A stretch of 64,000 bases of DNA. It comes from Faucicola sp902506215 (lineage in GTDB: Bacteria; Pseudomonadota; Gammaproteobacteria; Pseudomonadales; Moraxellaceae). The stretch covers positions 1,302,001 to 1,366,000 of the forward strand of contig CP069437.1 in NCBI GenBank assembly GCA_016888885.1, in the 5' to 3' direction. Numbering within the stretch: the stretch's first letter is position 1; every line of letters begins with the position of its first letter. The notes below the pieces were generated by a model. It was not told where the DNA came from. It did no database searches and was given only the letters and a program-made list of their open reading frames with translations. The position numbers and the translations under genes were made by a program. Shown here in pieces: positions 27,617 through 38,200 of this stretch.

Positions 27617-28495
27617 CTAATGGCTGGGGTTGGCGGTGGTTTTTAAGGCGTTAGTTTTCGAATCGGTTGTTGAGTTGGCATCGGTCACGGATTTAGTATC
27701 ATCCGATTTGGCATTGATGGCAGTTGTATCACCAGCTTGCTGTATCACAGGTCGTTTGGTAATTGCCATGCCGTTTTTATAGCGTAAATCCACCGTTTGC
27801 AGCGTTTTGAGCTGTGGTTTAAGCTGATTTTGTAACATGATGCTCAGTCGATACAGTTTTTCTGACGTATTGTCATTATCAACCAGTACCCGAAGTCCGT
27901 TATCAAAGCGAAATAACCATGCCATTCTGGGCGTTACGATGACTTCTTCAATTTTCATACCCAGTGGCATAAACCAATCACTAACTTGCTTGATTTGCTG
28001 CATCATGACAACGGCATTTTGGCTATCGCCTTGTAGCTGCATCAAGCTGGCGTTATTTAAGTCATTGCTATCAGCAGGTTTAAATACCGTGCCATTGGCA
28101 TCGACTAAACGTTCACTACCAAACTTGGCAACGGCTTGGCGCGGTACCACATTGACCACAATACCTTGTTGCCAATCGCGGCGCACATCGACTTGCCCTA
28201 CCCAATCTACCGTCTCAAGTTTTGCTAGATAGCTTTGCAAATCAGCTTTGAGTAAATTTGTGTCGGCTTTTTCGCCCAATAATTGCTGAAGCTGCAGGGT
28301 TTGCTGGGTATTTAACCCTTTATGCTGCAAACTAATTGCTGCATTGGGTAGTTTGTTGAACACATTAATCGCCAAAGCCGCTAATATCAGCAACAATAAC
28401 ACAACGCCAAGCATTAACAACTTTGGCAGTAGCTGATGAAAGCGATTAGGGAGCGTAGTATCTAGGGAAGCAGTTGCCACAAATGAATTTGCCAT
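27617..28495 (-). CDS. ftsQ: Cell division protein FtsQ
   Basis: Bitopic divisome protein with a cytoplasmic N-terminus, a transmembrane helix near residues 25-48 (LLMLGVVLLLLILAALAINV), a POTRA domain (LNTQQTLQLQQLL to VDWVGQVDVRRDW) and a beta domain. The C-terminus carries an unusual Thr/Asp/Asn/Lys-rich tail of about 45 residues. The frame starts at a TTG (28504), but the ATG at 28495 is more likely. ddl lies 198 bp upstream. Confidence 0.9.
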   Translation of the reverse strand: MANSFVATASLDTTLPNRFHQLLPKLLMLGVVLLLLILAALAINVFNKLPNAAISLQHKGLNTQQTLQLQQLLGEKADTNLLKADLQSYLAKLETVDWVGQVDVRRDWQQGIVVNVVPRQAVAKFGSERLVDANGTVFKPADSNDLNNASLMQLQGDSQNAVVMMQQIKQVSDWFMPLGMKIEEVIVTPRMAWLFRFDNGLRVLVDNDNTSEKLYRLSIMLQNQLKPQLKTLQTVDLRYKNGMAITKRPVIQQAGDTTAINAKSDDTKSVTDANSTTDSKTNALKTTANPSH

Positions 28496-28692
28496 ATTGA
28501 CCAATCATAACTCGGTCTAAAATTATTAATTACTAAAATCTCAACAACAAAAATCACAATAACTAAAAATATTACAAGGATTTATGCCAAGAAGCATATC
28601 ATAGCAAATTCAATGAAATGAATGGTAAATAGATAATACGCTTCTAGACAATTCAAGTACTTTTTTTGTAAACAAATATAAACGAAAACGAC

Positions 28693-29616
28693 TTAGTCGC
28701 TCAACGTTTGTTCTAAGATACACACGCATAGCGTCGCAAAATCCATGCCACGCGCTTTTGCTGCCATCGGCACCAGACTATGACTGGTCATGCCGGGCAC
28801 CGTATTGAGTTCAAGTAGATATAGCGTGCCTTCGTCATCTCGTAAAAAATCCACGCGTGACCAACCTTTGCCCCCAATGGCGGCAAATGCTTTCCTTGCG
28901 ATTTGCTGCATGGTGTGTTCTTGCGCCTCGCTCAAATCTGATGGGCATTGGTAGACGGTATCATCACGATTGTATTTGGCTTCGTAGTCATAAAACTCGG
29001 TCGTTGGGATGATGCGAATACTGGGTAATACTTCATCACCGAGGATAGAGCAAGCATACTCACCCCCTGTGATGGCTTTTTCTGCCAAAATAGCGCCGTG
29101 GTATTGTTTGAGCTGTGGGTAGGTCTTGGCAAGCTCGCCCGCTTGTTTAATTTTAAAGACGCCGACACTACTGCCTTCAGCGGCGGGTTTGACAAACAGC
29201 GGTAAACCTAGCTGCTGTTCGATAGCAGTAAAATCGGTATTGTCATCAAGCACGACATAAGGTACGTTTGGTAAATCTAACGCTTGCCAAACTAGCCGGT
29301 TGCGAAACTTATCCATGGCAATGGCAGAGGCTAATACGCCACAACCGGTATACGGAATATTAAAACCATCTAGCACCCCTTGTAGGCTACCATCTTCGCC
29401 AAAAGTGCCATGCAGCACATTAAATACGCGGTCATAGTCGCGCAGTTTTGAGATATCTGTTTCTTTGGGGTCAAAGTGATGGGCATCCACGCCTTTAGCG
29501 AGTAGCGCATCAAGCACAGCTTTACCACTGGTCAGTGACACTTCACGCTCGGCACTCCAGCCGCCACAGACAACCGCCACTTTACCAAATTGTTTTACAT
29601 CGATAAGCTCTGACAT
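28693..29616 (-). CDS. ddl: D-alanine--D-alanine ligase
   Basis: ATP-grasp enzyme making the D-Ala-D-Ala dipeptide for peptidoglycan. The 307-residue protein begins with VAVVCGGWSAEREVSLTSG, and has LFVKPAAEGSSVGV for ATP binding, then KGWSRVDFLRD and LLELNTVPGMTSHSL with the metal and D-Ala ligands. The ATG at 29616 has AGGA 7 nt upstream; the longer frame to 29670 adds a non-conserved leader. Confidence 0.95.
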   Translation of the reverse strand: MSELIDVKQFGKVAVVCGGWSAEREVSLTSGKAVLDALLAKGVDAHHFDPKETDISKLRDYDRVFNVLHGTFGEDGSLQGVLDGFNIPYTGCGVLASAIAMDKFRNRLVWQALDLPNVPYVVLDDNTDFTAIEQQLGLPLFVKPAAEGSSVGVFKIKQAGELAKTYPQLKQYHGAILAEKAITGGEYACSILGDEVLPSIRIIPTTEFYDYEAKYNRDDTVYQCPSDLSEAQEHTMQQIARKAFAAIGGKGWSRVDFLRDDEGTLYLLELNTVPGMTSHSLVPMAAKARGMDFATLCVCILEQTLSD

Positions 29617-29852
29617 ATTGATTCCTAATCTTTTGTTAACCGAATTCATTGCTATAATTATTTCACCCAAATTTTTAAACTATCGCTTGGTTATGACTTA
29701 GCTAGGGTTTGGGTATGGCTTAGTAATTTTAGCACACTCATAAAATAATCGCCTGCTGGCAGCATGGGCAAGCTACAACAGCTTTTCAATACCTTAGTTT
29801 CATAGCCGCTTACCGCATGGTTGTTCAATCAAGCGGTTGTTTCATCAAGCAG

Positions 29853-31367
29853 TTATTTTTCAGTTAGAAATAAATTGTTTTTTGCCAAATCCAGACAGAG
29901 TTGACCGACGTTACCCGCCCCTTGGGTAATCAGCAAATCATTGCCTTTTAACATACTACCTAGCACTTGACGGATTTGATCCATGTCATTGATGTTCAGC
30001 ATAATCGGCTCAACTTGTCCGCGGGTACGGATGGTACGGGCAAGACTGCGGCTATCTGCGCCTTCAATCATGGCTTCACCTGCGCTATACACATCGACTA
30101 GCATCAACACATCGACTTGTGACAACACGTCCACAAAATCATCGAAGCAATCACGGGTACGGGTAAAACGGTGAGGCTGGAAAATCATCACCAAGCGGCG
30201 ATCGGGATAGCTTTGGCGAGCCGCTTTGATAGTCATTGCCACTTCGGTTGGGTGGTGACCATAGTCGTCAATCAATAGCACATCGCCTGCGCCATCTTTC
30301 ACAGGGTAGTTACCATTGTTTTCAAAACGTCTGCCCACGCCGGCAAATTTTTTGACCGCTTGACAAATGGCTTCATCACTGACACCTTCATCGGTGGAGA
30401 TGGTGATAGCCGCTAACGCGTTATAGACATTATGAATACCAGGAATGTTCAAAGTAATCGGCAGTGGCTCACGGTCTTTACGCAGTACGGTAAAATGGGT
30501 TTTGGTGCCATCTGCCACCACATCAATGGCTTGCACATCGTTATGTTTTTCTAACCCATAAGTCAACACAGGACGTGCGATTTTATCAATCAGTCCGTAT
30601 AACTCTTTGTCATCACCGCACAATACTGCCAACCCATAAAACGGCATATTCTGTAAAAACTGCACATACGCGGCTTTTAGTTTGTCAAAACTGCCGCCAT
30701 AGGTTTCCATATGGTCTTGGTCGATATTGGTGACAATCGCTGCCATCGGACGCAGCGATAAAAATGACGCATCAGACTCATCCGCTTCCGCCACCAAATA
30801 ACGGCTTTGACCTAATGACGCGTTTTTGCCTGAGGCGTTAAGTTTACCACCAATCACATAAGTAGGATCCAAACCCGCTTCGGTTAAAATCATGGTAAGC
30901 AGACTCGTGGTGGTAGTTTTGCCATGCGCACCCGCTACTGCAATACCATGACGGTAACGCATCAGCTCACCTAGCATATCGGCGCGGCGTACCACAGGAA
31001 TACGTCCTGACAAGGCGGCTTGGATTTCTGGGTTGGTATGATCAATGGCTGATGACACCACGACCACATCGGCTTCACTGATGTTTTTGGAATCATGCCC
31101 GATAAACACTTGAATGCCCATTTGGGTCAAACGGTCAGTCACTGGGCTTTTTTTGATGTCTGAACCGCTAACCATATAGCCATGATTATGGACAACTTCG
31201 GCAATACCGCACATCCCTGCCCCACCAATACCGACAAAATGCACGTGGCGAATACGACGCATCTCTGGAATTTCGACCACGCGCTTGGTAATTTTTTTGG
31301 TGACAGTTTTGGTTTTTTCAGGTTTTTCAGTAGATTGGGCAGTGGCAGTTTTGGCTGATTTTGACAT
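29853..31367 (-). CDS. murC: UDP-N-acetylmuramate--L-alanine ligase
   Basis: Adds L-Ala to UDP-MurNAc in the cytoplasm. The Rossmann motif is HVHFVGIGGAGMCGIAE, the Mur ligase P-loop is VAGAHGKTTTTSLL, and further signatures are EADESDASFL and DDYGHHPTEV. The 504-residue length exceeds the usual 480 because of a Lys/Thr-rich N-terminal extension of about 40 residues. The ATG at 31367 was chosen over a TTG at 31379. It lies between murG and ddl in the mur-fts cluster. Confidence 0.95.
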   Translation of the reverse strand: MSKSAKTATAQSTEKPEKTKTVTKKITKRVVEIPEMRRIRHVHFVGIGGAGMCGIAEVVHNHGYMVSGSDIKKSPVTDRLTQMGIQVFIGHDSKNISEADVVVVSSAIDHTNPEIQAALSGRIPVVRRADMLGELMRYRHGIAVAGAHGKTTTTSLLTMILTEAGLDPTYVIGGKLNASGKNASLGQSRYLVAEADESDASFLSLRPMAAIVTNIDQDHMETYGGSFDKLKAAYVQFLQNMPFYGLAVLCGDDKELYGLIDKIARPVLTYGLEKHNDVQAIDVVADGTKTHFTVLRKDREPLPITLNIPGIHNVYNALAAITISTDEGVSDEAICQAVKKFAGVGRRFENNGNYPVKDGAGDVLLIDDYGHHPTEVAMTIKAARQSYPDRRLVMIFQPHRFTRTRDCFDDFVDVLSQVDVLMLVDVYSAGEAMIEGADSRSLARTIRTRGQVEPIMLNINDMDQIRQVLGSMLKGNDLLITQGAGNVGQLCLDLAKNNLFLTEK

Positions 31368-31410
31368 AGACAGGCTCAATGATAAATGACTTATAAGTTG
31401 TAAAAAATAA

Positions 31411-32529
31411 TTAGGGTTTTAATTGGGATAAAATGGCATCGGCAGCCAGCTGTGTGGCATTGGGTTTGGCAAATTCACGTGCTTTTTCTGCCATCGCTAA
31501 GATTTGATGACGGTCGAGCTTGGCTAAAATAGCACTTAAACTCTCTGCCGTTAATTCTTTTTGCGGCATTAAAAACGCGGCGCCATGTTCTGATAGGGTT
31601 TTGGCATTGGCCGTTTGGTGGTCATCGACTGCATGGGGCAGCGGCACAAATACCGCAGGCAATCCAACCGTAGCAACTTCTGTGACCGTGAGCGCCCCAG
31701 CACGGCAGACAATCACATCTGCCCAGCTGTATGCTTCTGCCATATCTTTGACAAATGGCAAAATCTCATATTGGGTTGATTGGAGCTGTGCTTCGCTATA
31801 TACCGCTTGAGTAGCCTCTTGGTTGTTTTTACCACATTGATGCCGCACTTGCCACGGCTTGGCGTCTGGCATACTTTCTAATTTTTTTAGCGTGGGCGCG
31901 ATATGATTATTTAGCGCCTGAGCACCCAAAGAACCGCCAATGACCAATAGCTTTAAAGGACTGGTATCATTGACATCGATACGGGCTTTTGGTGGCGGTA
32001 CTTGTACGATAGCCTCACGTACGGGGTTGCCAACTGTCATTACTTTATTAGAAGGTAGTTCGGTAAAGGTATTTGGGAAGGCTTCTAACACTTGATTAGC
32101 AAGCTTAGATAGATAGTTATTACTCATGCCTGCGATGGCATTTTGTTCATGAATGAGAATTGGTATTTTACAAAATTTGGCGGCCAATCCGCCGGGTGCG
32201 GTCACATAACCACCAAACCCTACCACGATGTCGATTTTATTGGTTTTGATGATTTTGATAGCCGCTAATGTTGCTTTGAGTAAGGTTGACGGGGCTTTAA
32301 ATAAGCGTTTGATACCGTTACCGCGTAACCCCTGCATATTGATGGCATGGTAGCTAAAGTCGTAATGTTGTAGCAACTCATTTTCCATACCGACTAGGGT
32401 GCCGAGCCAATGCACTTGGGCACCTGATTGTTGTAACGCTTGAGCCACCGCAATCGCTGGAAACACATGCCCACCCGTGCCTGCTGCCATCATCAGCACG
32501 CGCGGTTTTTGCATCGTTGGCTCACTCAT
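31411..32529 (-). CDS. murG: UDP-GlcNAc--lipid II precursor transferase MurG
   Basis: Transfers GlcNAc to lipid I at the inner face of the membrane. The 372-residue protein has the N-terminal G-loop MMAAGTGGHVFPA, a second glycine loop VIGGSLGAQALN, and the donor-site region CRAGALTVTEVATVGLPAVFVPLP. The ATG at 32529 is preceded by AAGGAT at a 7-nt spacing. The first 55 bp of this gene recur exactly at 43386-43440, beyond the metal-resistance island. Confidence 0.96.
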   Translation of the reverse strand: MSEPTMQKPRVLMMAAGTGGHVFPAIAVAQALQQSGAQVHWLGTLVGMENELLQHYDFSYHAINMQGLRGNGIKRLFKAPSTLLKATLAAIKIIKTNKIDIVVGFGGYVTAPGGLAAKFCKIPILIHEQNAIAGMSNNYLSKLANQVLEAFPNTFTELPSNKVMTVGNPVREAIVQVPPPKARIDVNDTSPLKLLVIGGSLGAQALNNHIAPTLKKLESMPDAKPWQVRHQCGKNNQEATQAVYSEAQLQSTQYEILPFVKDMAEAYSWADVIVCRAGALTVTEVATVGLPAVFVPLPHAVDDHQTANAKTLSEHGAAFLMPQKELTAESLSAILAKLDRHQILAMAEKAREFAKPNATQLAADAILSQLKP

Positions 32530-32670
32530 TACAAAATCCTTATTCAATCGATATATTCATTGGGATTATCCCATCATAAAAGACCGATTATTTGGAAAAA
32601 CAATCACCATAAAAATGGCAAAATCATAGCATTCTTTTTATACCTTTAAAAGATAAAAGGTTATTTTATA

Positions 32671-32703
32671 AAAAAACCCTTGAATCACTGTTCAAGGGTT
32701 TTT
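32671..32703 (-). terminator. Terminator of the truncated phoX gene
   Basis: Stem AAAAACCCTTGAA with TTCAAGGGTTTTT (right arm 32691-32703) and a 6-nt loop, 24 bp after the stop. Confidence 0.8.
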
Positions 32704-32726
32704 GATAACTTTGTTGCGTGTTTAAC

Positions 32727-33587
32727 TTATTTTAATGACTCACCTAAAATCACACCGCCGTCTTTTTTGGTAATCATCACCGTCGCTGAACGTGGTGTAG
32801 TACCACCAGCAATTGCGCCCCATGTGACCCCTGGTTGATCTTCGCCTGGATGTTGGATATTGATGAAGAGTGTTTTAAAGTCTGGCGTTAAGGTGATACC
32901 TGTCACTTCACAACCTTTTGGACCCACAAAGAAGCGTTTGATGTTTTGTTCTGTAGCTTGCATACCAACGCGGGTTTTTTGACCTACGCTTGAAGTTACT
33001 TCTTTACCATCATTGACTTTACCTGGCAGCGCAGCTAGAAGCATACAGTTGGTTCTGCTAGTGTAAGCACCGTCATCGGTTTGAATCCACAATACGCCAC
33101 GTGGGTCGAAGTATAAGCCATCTGGTGAAGACAAATCGTTATTGGCGTTTAAACCAGACAGATTTTCTGCGGTTAAATCATTTGGCGCTGCAAATAGGTA
33201 GATATCCCAGTTAAAGCTGGTAGCTGTATGGTCGTTACCTTTTTCAGCCCAACGAATGATATGTCCGTTACGGTTACCCTTGTTGGTAGCATAGTTACGT
33301 GGGTTAGCTGCATCTACCGGATATGAAACGCCACGATTAGAATTGTTGGTTAATGTGACATAAACTTCACCCGTCACAGGGCTGACCGATACCCATTCTG
33401 GACGATCCATTCTAGTTGCACCTAGTGCGTCACCCGCAATACGAGCATGTACCAACACATCAGCTTGGTTAGCAAACGCGTATTTTGCATAAGACGCAGT
33501 TAATGCGCCTGTACCAAACGTTAATGGTTTCCATTCACCTGTACCATCATCTTTAAATACTGCAACGTACAAAGTACCTTTATCTAA
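32727..33587 (-). pseudogene. 5'-truncated PhoX-family (DUF839) phosphatase
   Basis: The C-terminal 286 or so residues of a PhoX-type secreted phosphatase. The region has DRPEWVSVSPVTGEVYVTLT, SSPDGLYFDPRGVLWIQTDD, GPKGCEVTGITLTPDFKTLF and INIQHPGEDQPG, all hallmarks of the PhoX beta-propeller with its calcium and iron ligands. The 5' half, including the signal peptide and promoter, is missing. At about 33588 the sequence changes to a 27-bp unassigned stretch and then to a broken IS256-family element. It is a different subfamily from the complete DUF839 gene at 43797-45770. The ORF can still begin at an ATG-equivalent, but a secreted product is unlikely. Confidence 0.8.
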
Positions 33588-33614
33588 GAACCTGTTCACG
33601 ATTAAAAAATATGT
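33588..33614. other. Unassigned 27-bp junction sequence
   Basis: Between the phoX break and the first base shared with the intact part of the other IS256 copy (33615). It matches neither neighbour, and may be the tip of a further lost insertion sequence. Confidence 0.4.
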
Positions 33615-34101
33615 TAGGATAGACGCTGCTCAGTGGCCGGTTCTGCCAAGCGGTGATGTCATCCAAGATGTTGTCAGTGACTCTGGAAACCAAGCTGCTT
33701 GAGATGTCGACGTCGTAGATGTCCTTGATGGTTTCGACAATCTCAGTAGTGGTTTGACCTTTGGCGTAAAAGCTGATGATTTTGTCATCAAGACCTGAAA
33801 TACGGGTTTGGTGCTTACTGACAAGTACAGGCTCAAAGCTACTGTCGCGGTCTCTTGGGGTGGAGATCTCAAGCTCGCCTGTGTCGCTACGGACTCTCTT
33901 TTTAGTGTGCCCATTGCGCTTATTAGGCCTGTCTGCCTTTTCATGCTTGGGGTAGCCGAGATGCTCTTCCATTTCTGCTTCTAGGGCAGTGTCGATGAAG
34001 GACTGCATGAGCTGCTTTTGAAAGTCTTTGATGTCATCGAAGCTTTTCATGCTGCTGGCCATTTGCTCAGCCAGTTTCTTGATGTCAGATTGGTTAGTCA
34101 T
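33615..34101 (-). pseudogene. IS256-family transposase, N-terminal fragment
   Basis: Encodes the first 162 residues of the Mutator/IS256-type transposase (EEHLGYPKHEKADRPNKRNG and so on), identical by eye to the copy at 42244. It then runs into unrelated sequence and stops at 33580. None of the three catalytic acidic residues (Asp167, Asp233, Glu340 in the other copy) is retained, so it is inactive. Confidence 0.9.
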
Positions 34102-34157
34102 TGCTTATTCTCCTGTTAGTGGATTATAAGCAGTTACACAAAGTTTGGGAAACTCTC
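33615..34157 (-). mobile_element. IS256-family element, truncated left copy
   Basis: A 543-bp stretch whose sequence is repeated in inverse orientation at 42188-42730. Its intact end (GAGAGTTTCCCAAAC, at 34157 reading leftward) faces the czc genes. The outer part, including two thirds of the transposase and the other inverted repeat, is gone. Confidence 0.85.
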
Positions 34158-34163
34158 TGCCTT

Positions 34164-34281
34164 ATACCAAACCCAAAAAATATAATAAGGTGCGTTTTAC
34201 GCACCATTTTTGGCAAGATATAGCCAGCGGTGCATCGTATGCGTCCTACACAAGCAAGACTTTAACTATTGGGTTTGGTAT
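34164..34281. repeat. MITE-like inverted repeat at the 3' end of czcD
   Basis: A perfect 13-bp inverted repeat, ATACCAAACCCAA (34164-34176) and TTGGGTTTGGTAT (34269-34281), bounds a 118-bp stretch with a strong internal hairpin GGTGCG-TTTTA-CGCACC (34189-34205). The czcD stop codon is inside it, with the right repeat encoding its last residues. It could be a terminator or a small non-autonomous element. No clear target duplication is seen. Confidence 0.5.
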
Positions 34282-35155
34282 TACATTTCGTATTTTCTAT
34301 TTGTAACGTAATTTCAGTAATATTATGATTATGTTTTAGAACTTCTAAGGCCTTTTGATAGAGTTGATCTGTATTGCTATTCGGAGCAACCAAATGAGCA
34401 GTTAAATGAATATTTCTTGAGGATATAGCCCAGACTTTCAACTGATGAATCCCTTCAACGCCCTCTAGCTTCAATAAATCATTTCTTAACGACTCAATAT
34501 CAATCTCATCAGGAACTCCTTCAAGCAGAATATTAATACTTTGTTTTAATAAAATCCAAGTTCGAGGTAAGACCCAGAAGCCAATTAACACAGCGATTAC
34601 GGTATCAACCCACATCCACTGGGTAAAATAAATAACTATTCCTCCGATAATCACGCCTATCGATCCTAGAGCATCACTAAGAACTTCTAAATATGCACCT
34701 TTTATATTTAGACTTCCTTCAGCACTAGCAGAAAGGATTTTCATTGAAATCAAATTTATGACCAAACCACTGACCGCGACAATCATCATTCCAACACTTT
34801 GAATTTCAGCAGGATTCGTAAAACGTTGATAAGCTTCATATACAATATATATTGCTACCACAAAAAGCATCACCGCATTAAACAGAGCCGCTAAAATTTC
34901 AAATCGCTGATAGCCAAAAGTTCTTTTATCATCTGCGGCTTTTTTACCAATTTTGATAGCGGCAAGAGCAATAGCTAAAGCGGCTGCATCAGTAAACATA
35001 TGAGCTGCATCAGATAACAAAGCCAAACTTTGGGTAATAAAAGCAGCGACAACTTCTACTATTAAAAAAGTAGTCGTTAAACCTAAGGCAACCATTAACT
35101 TCTTACTATTTTCTTCAGTAACAACCGCATGGCTATGATCATGATGTTCTGACAT
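34262..35155 (-). CDS. czcD: Cation diffusion facilitator, zinc/cadmium/cobalt exporter
   Basis: A 297-residue inner-membrane protein that exchanges cytoplasmic Zn, Cd or Co for protons. A His/Asp-rich start (SEHHDHSHA), six transmembrane helices with the metal-site motifs SDAAHMFTD in helix II and SDALGSIG in helix V, and a ferredoxin-like C-terminal domain (EGIHQLKVWAISSRNIHLTAHL) define the CzcD type. It is last in the czcI-C-B-A-D order, 86 nt after czcA. Cargo of the IS-bounded island. Confidence 0.9.
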   Translation of the reverse strand: MSEHHDHSHAVVTEENSKKLMVALGLTTTFLIVEVVAAFITQSLALLSDAAHMFTDAAALAIALAAIKIGKKAADDKRTFGYQRFEILAALFNAVMLFVVAIYIVYEAYQRFTNPAEIQSVGMMIVAVSGLVINLISMKILSASAEGSLNIKGAYLEVLSDALGSIGVIIGGIVIYFTQWMWVDTVIAVLIGFWVLPRTWILLKQSINILLEGVPDEIDIESLRNDLLKLEGVEGIHQLKVWAISSRNIHLTAHLVAPNSNTDQLYQKALEVLKHNHNITEITLQIENTKCNTKPNS

Positions 35156-35241
35156 AAAATATTTTCCTTATTCTATTTATGATGAGCAGAGATATTGGAT
35201 AACAGCCAATATCTCTGCTGTAAATCGACTAATCTATTGGA

Positions 35242-38200
35242 TTAAGAAACTTTTTTTTCATTTATCCAACGATAAAGCACGGGTAACAGCACCAAAGTTA
35301 GTAATGTTGAAGAGATAATCCCGCCAATCACTACGGTTGCCAGTGGCCGTTGAACCTCAGCCCCTGTTCCGGTTGCCAGCGCCATTGGTACAAAACCCAG
35401 TGAAGCCACACAAGCTGTCATCAACACTGGTCTTAAGCGCAAAATAGCCCCTTGCCACACGGCTTTATGCACTGGATATTTGTCCCTTAATTCCTTAATA
35501 AAGGTCAGCATTACCAGTCCATTGAGGACTGCAACACCAGATAAGGCAATAAAGCCAATTCCAGCTGACATCGATAATGGAATATCCCTTAGCCAAAGGA
35601 ACAGCACACCACCGGTCAAGGCAAAGGGTACCCCGGTAAAGACCAATAGACTTTCTTTGACATTGTGAAAGACCGCCATCAGTAAAATAAAGATAGTGAT
35701 TAAAGCCAGTGGAATCACGATTTGCATCCGTGCTTTGGCTGAAGCCAAATTTTCAAACTGACCGCCATATTCTATCCAATAACCACTTGGCAAAGTGTAT
35801 GCTTTGAGCTGTGTCTGTACATCAGAAACAAAAGACCCTAAATCACGCCCTTCAACATTCGTTGTAACCACAACTCGGCGTTTACCATTTTCTCGACTGA
35901 CTTGGTTGATTCCTTCAATGGTCGAGACTTGCGCGACATCCGACAATAAAATACTGCCACCATTTGGAAGCTGAATAGGTAACTGGGAAACAGATGCGAC
36001 ACTACGGTCTTGCTCTCCAAGACGGATAACAAAATCAAAACGACGATCGCCTTCTAAAATCTTTCCCACGCTTTGTCCACCAATACTGGTTGCCACAAGG
36101 TCTTGAATTGAACGCACACTCAAACCATATTGTGCAGCCAAAGTTTTATTTACCTCGACATTCAGTAATGGCAAACCTGAGGTCTGCTCAACTTTCACGG
36201 CACTGCTACCCGATATTTGCTGAATGATTTTGGAGATTTTAGTCGCCTCAGTATTGAGGACATTCATATCATCACCGAAGATTTTCACACCAACATCACT
36301 ACGCACACCTGAGATCAATTCATTAAATCGGAGTTCAATCGGTTGTGAAAATTCACTATTATTGCCTGGAATCGTGGCTAAATACGTCACCATACGGCCA
36401 CGTAATTCATCTAAACTTTCTTTAGGATTTGGCCATTCTGAACGAGGCTTTAACATGATATAGCCATCTGAAATATTGGGTGGCATGACATCTGTTGCAA
36501 CCTCGGCTGTACCCGTTCTGGCAAATACTGCCTTAATTTCAGGGAAACTCTTTAAAAGAAGTTTTTCAGTATTCTTCTGAATACGTAAAGACTCTTCTAA
36601 GCCTGTACTTGGTGAACGTAACTGTTGTATCGCAAAGTCTCCTTCACTGAGCTGTGGTGCAAATTCACTGCCGAGTTTGGTACTGATAAATCCCGTAATC
36701 ACTAATACACACAGTGCAAAAATCAGCACAACTGCTTTGTATTGATACGAAATATCAAGAGTTTGCTGATATTTAGCTTTTAGCCATAACATCCAACGAC
36801 TTTCTTTTTCTTGAATATTGCCTTTGACCCACAATGCCACAGCAGCAGGCACAAAGGTGATCGATAAAATAATGGCTGCAACAAGGGCGAGTACCACTGC
36901 CAATGCCATCGGATGGAACATTTTTGCTTCCACACCACTTAAAGCAAAAATCGGCAAATACACCACCAAAATAATAAGCTGACCAAAAATAAGAGGACGA
37001 CGTGCTTGGCGGGCAGCCAGAAAAACTTCCTTAAAGCGTTCACTTTGTGTGAGAGGTCGTTTTAACAGTTGCTGTGTATGGGCTAAACGCCGGATACAGT
37101 TTTCGACAATCACCACAGCACCATCGACAATGATGCCGAAATCGAGTGCACCTAAACTCATCAGATTGGCACTGATATTTTTCTGTGCCATCCCGGTTAA
37201 GGTAAACAGCATAGAGAGTGGAATGACACAGGCAGTAATCAAGGCAGCACGGATATTCCCTAAAAACAGGAACAGAATGATGATGACCAGGATTGCTCCC
37301 TCTACCAAGTTTTTCTGAACGGTTTTAATCGCCTTCTCAACCAAGGTAGTACGGTCGTACGCCGTTTCAATCACTACCCCTTTAGGCAAACTATTCTGAA
37401 TATCTTGAAGCTTGGCATCCACAGCTTTAGAAACAGTCCGGCTATTTCCACCAATCGCCATCATGGCAACCCCTAAAACGGTTTCTTTGCCGTTATAGGT
37501 TGCCGCACCGGTTCTTAAATCATGCCCAATAGAGACTTGCGCAATATCACCAACCCGAATTGGGCTGCCATTTGGGCTACCCAGCATGGTGTTCTCAATA
37601 TCAGAAAGCCCATTGAATGCACCCGGTACACGTACCGTCAGTTGCTGACCATTGTCTTCAATATAACCTGCACCTCGGTTCTCATTATTTTGCGCTAAAG
37701 CCTGTTGCAGTTGTTCTAATGAGATATTCAGTTGCTGCATCCGGTTTAAATCGGGAGAGACCACATAGGTTTTTTCAAAACCACCAATAGTGTTGACCTC
37801 TGCAACTCCCTTAACACGTTGCAGTTGAGGACGCACAATCCAGTCCTGAATCTCACGCAAATCCATCGGCGTGTATGCAGTTCCATCCGGCTTTTTCGCA
37901 TTCGGATCTGCCTTCAGTACCCATTGATAAATCTCACCGAGACCCGTAGAAACGGGGGACATCGTCGGTGCGATTTGTGCAGGCAACTCAGATTGCGCCT
38001 CCTGTATCCGTTGGTTAATCTGCTGACGGGCCCAATAAATATCAGTCCCATCTTTAAAGACAATGGTGACTTGAGAGAGTCCATAACGGGATATGGAACG
38101 GGTAAGCTCCAGATCCGGAATGCCAGCCATGGCATTTTCAATGGGATAGGTAATCCGCTGTTCGACTTCAAGCGCAGTAAAACCCTTGGCTTGGGTATTG

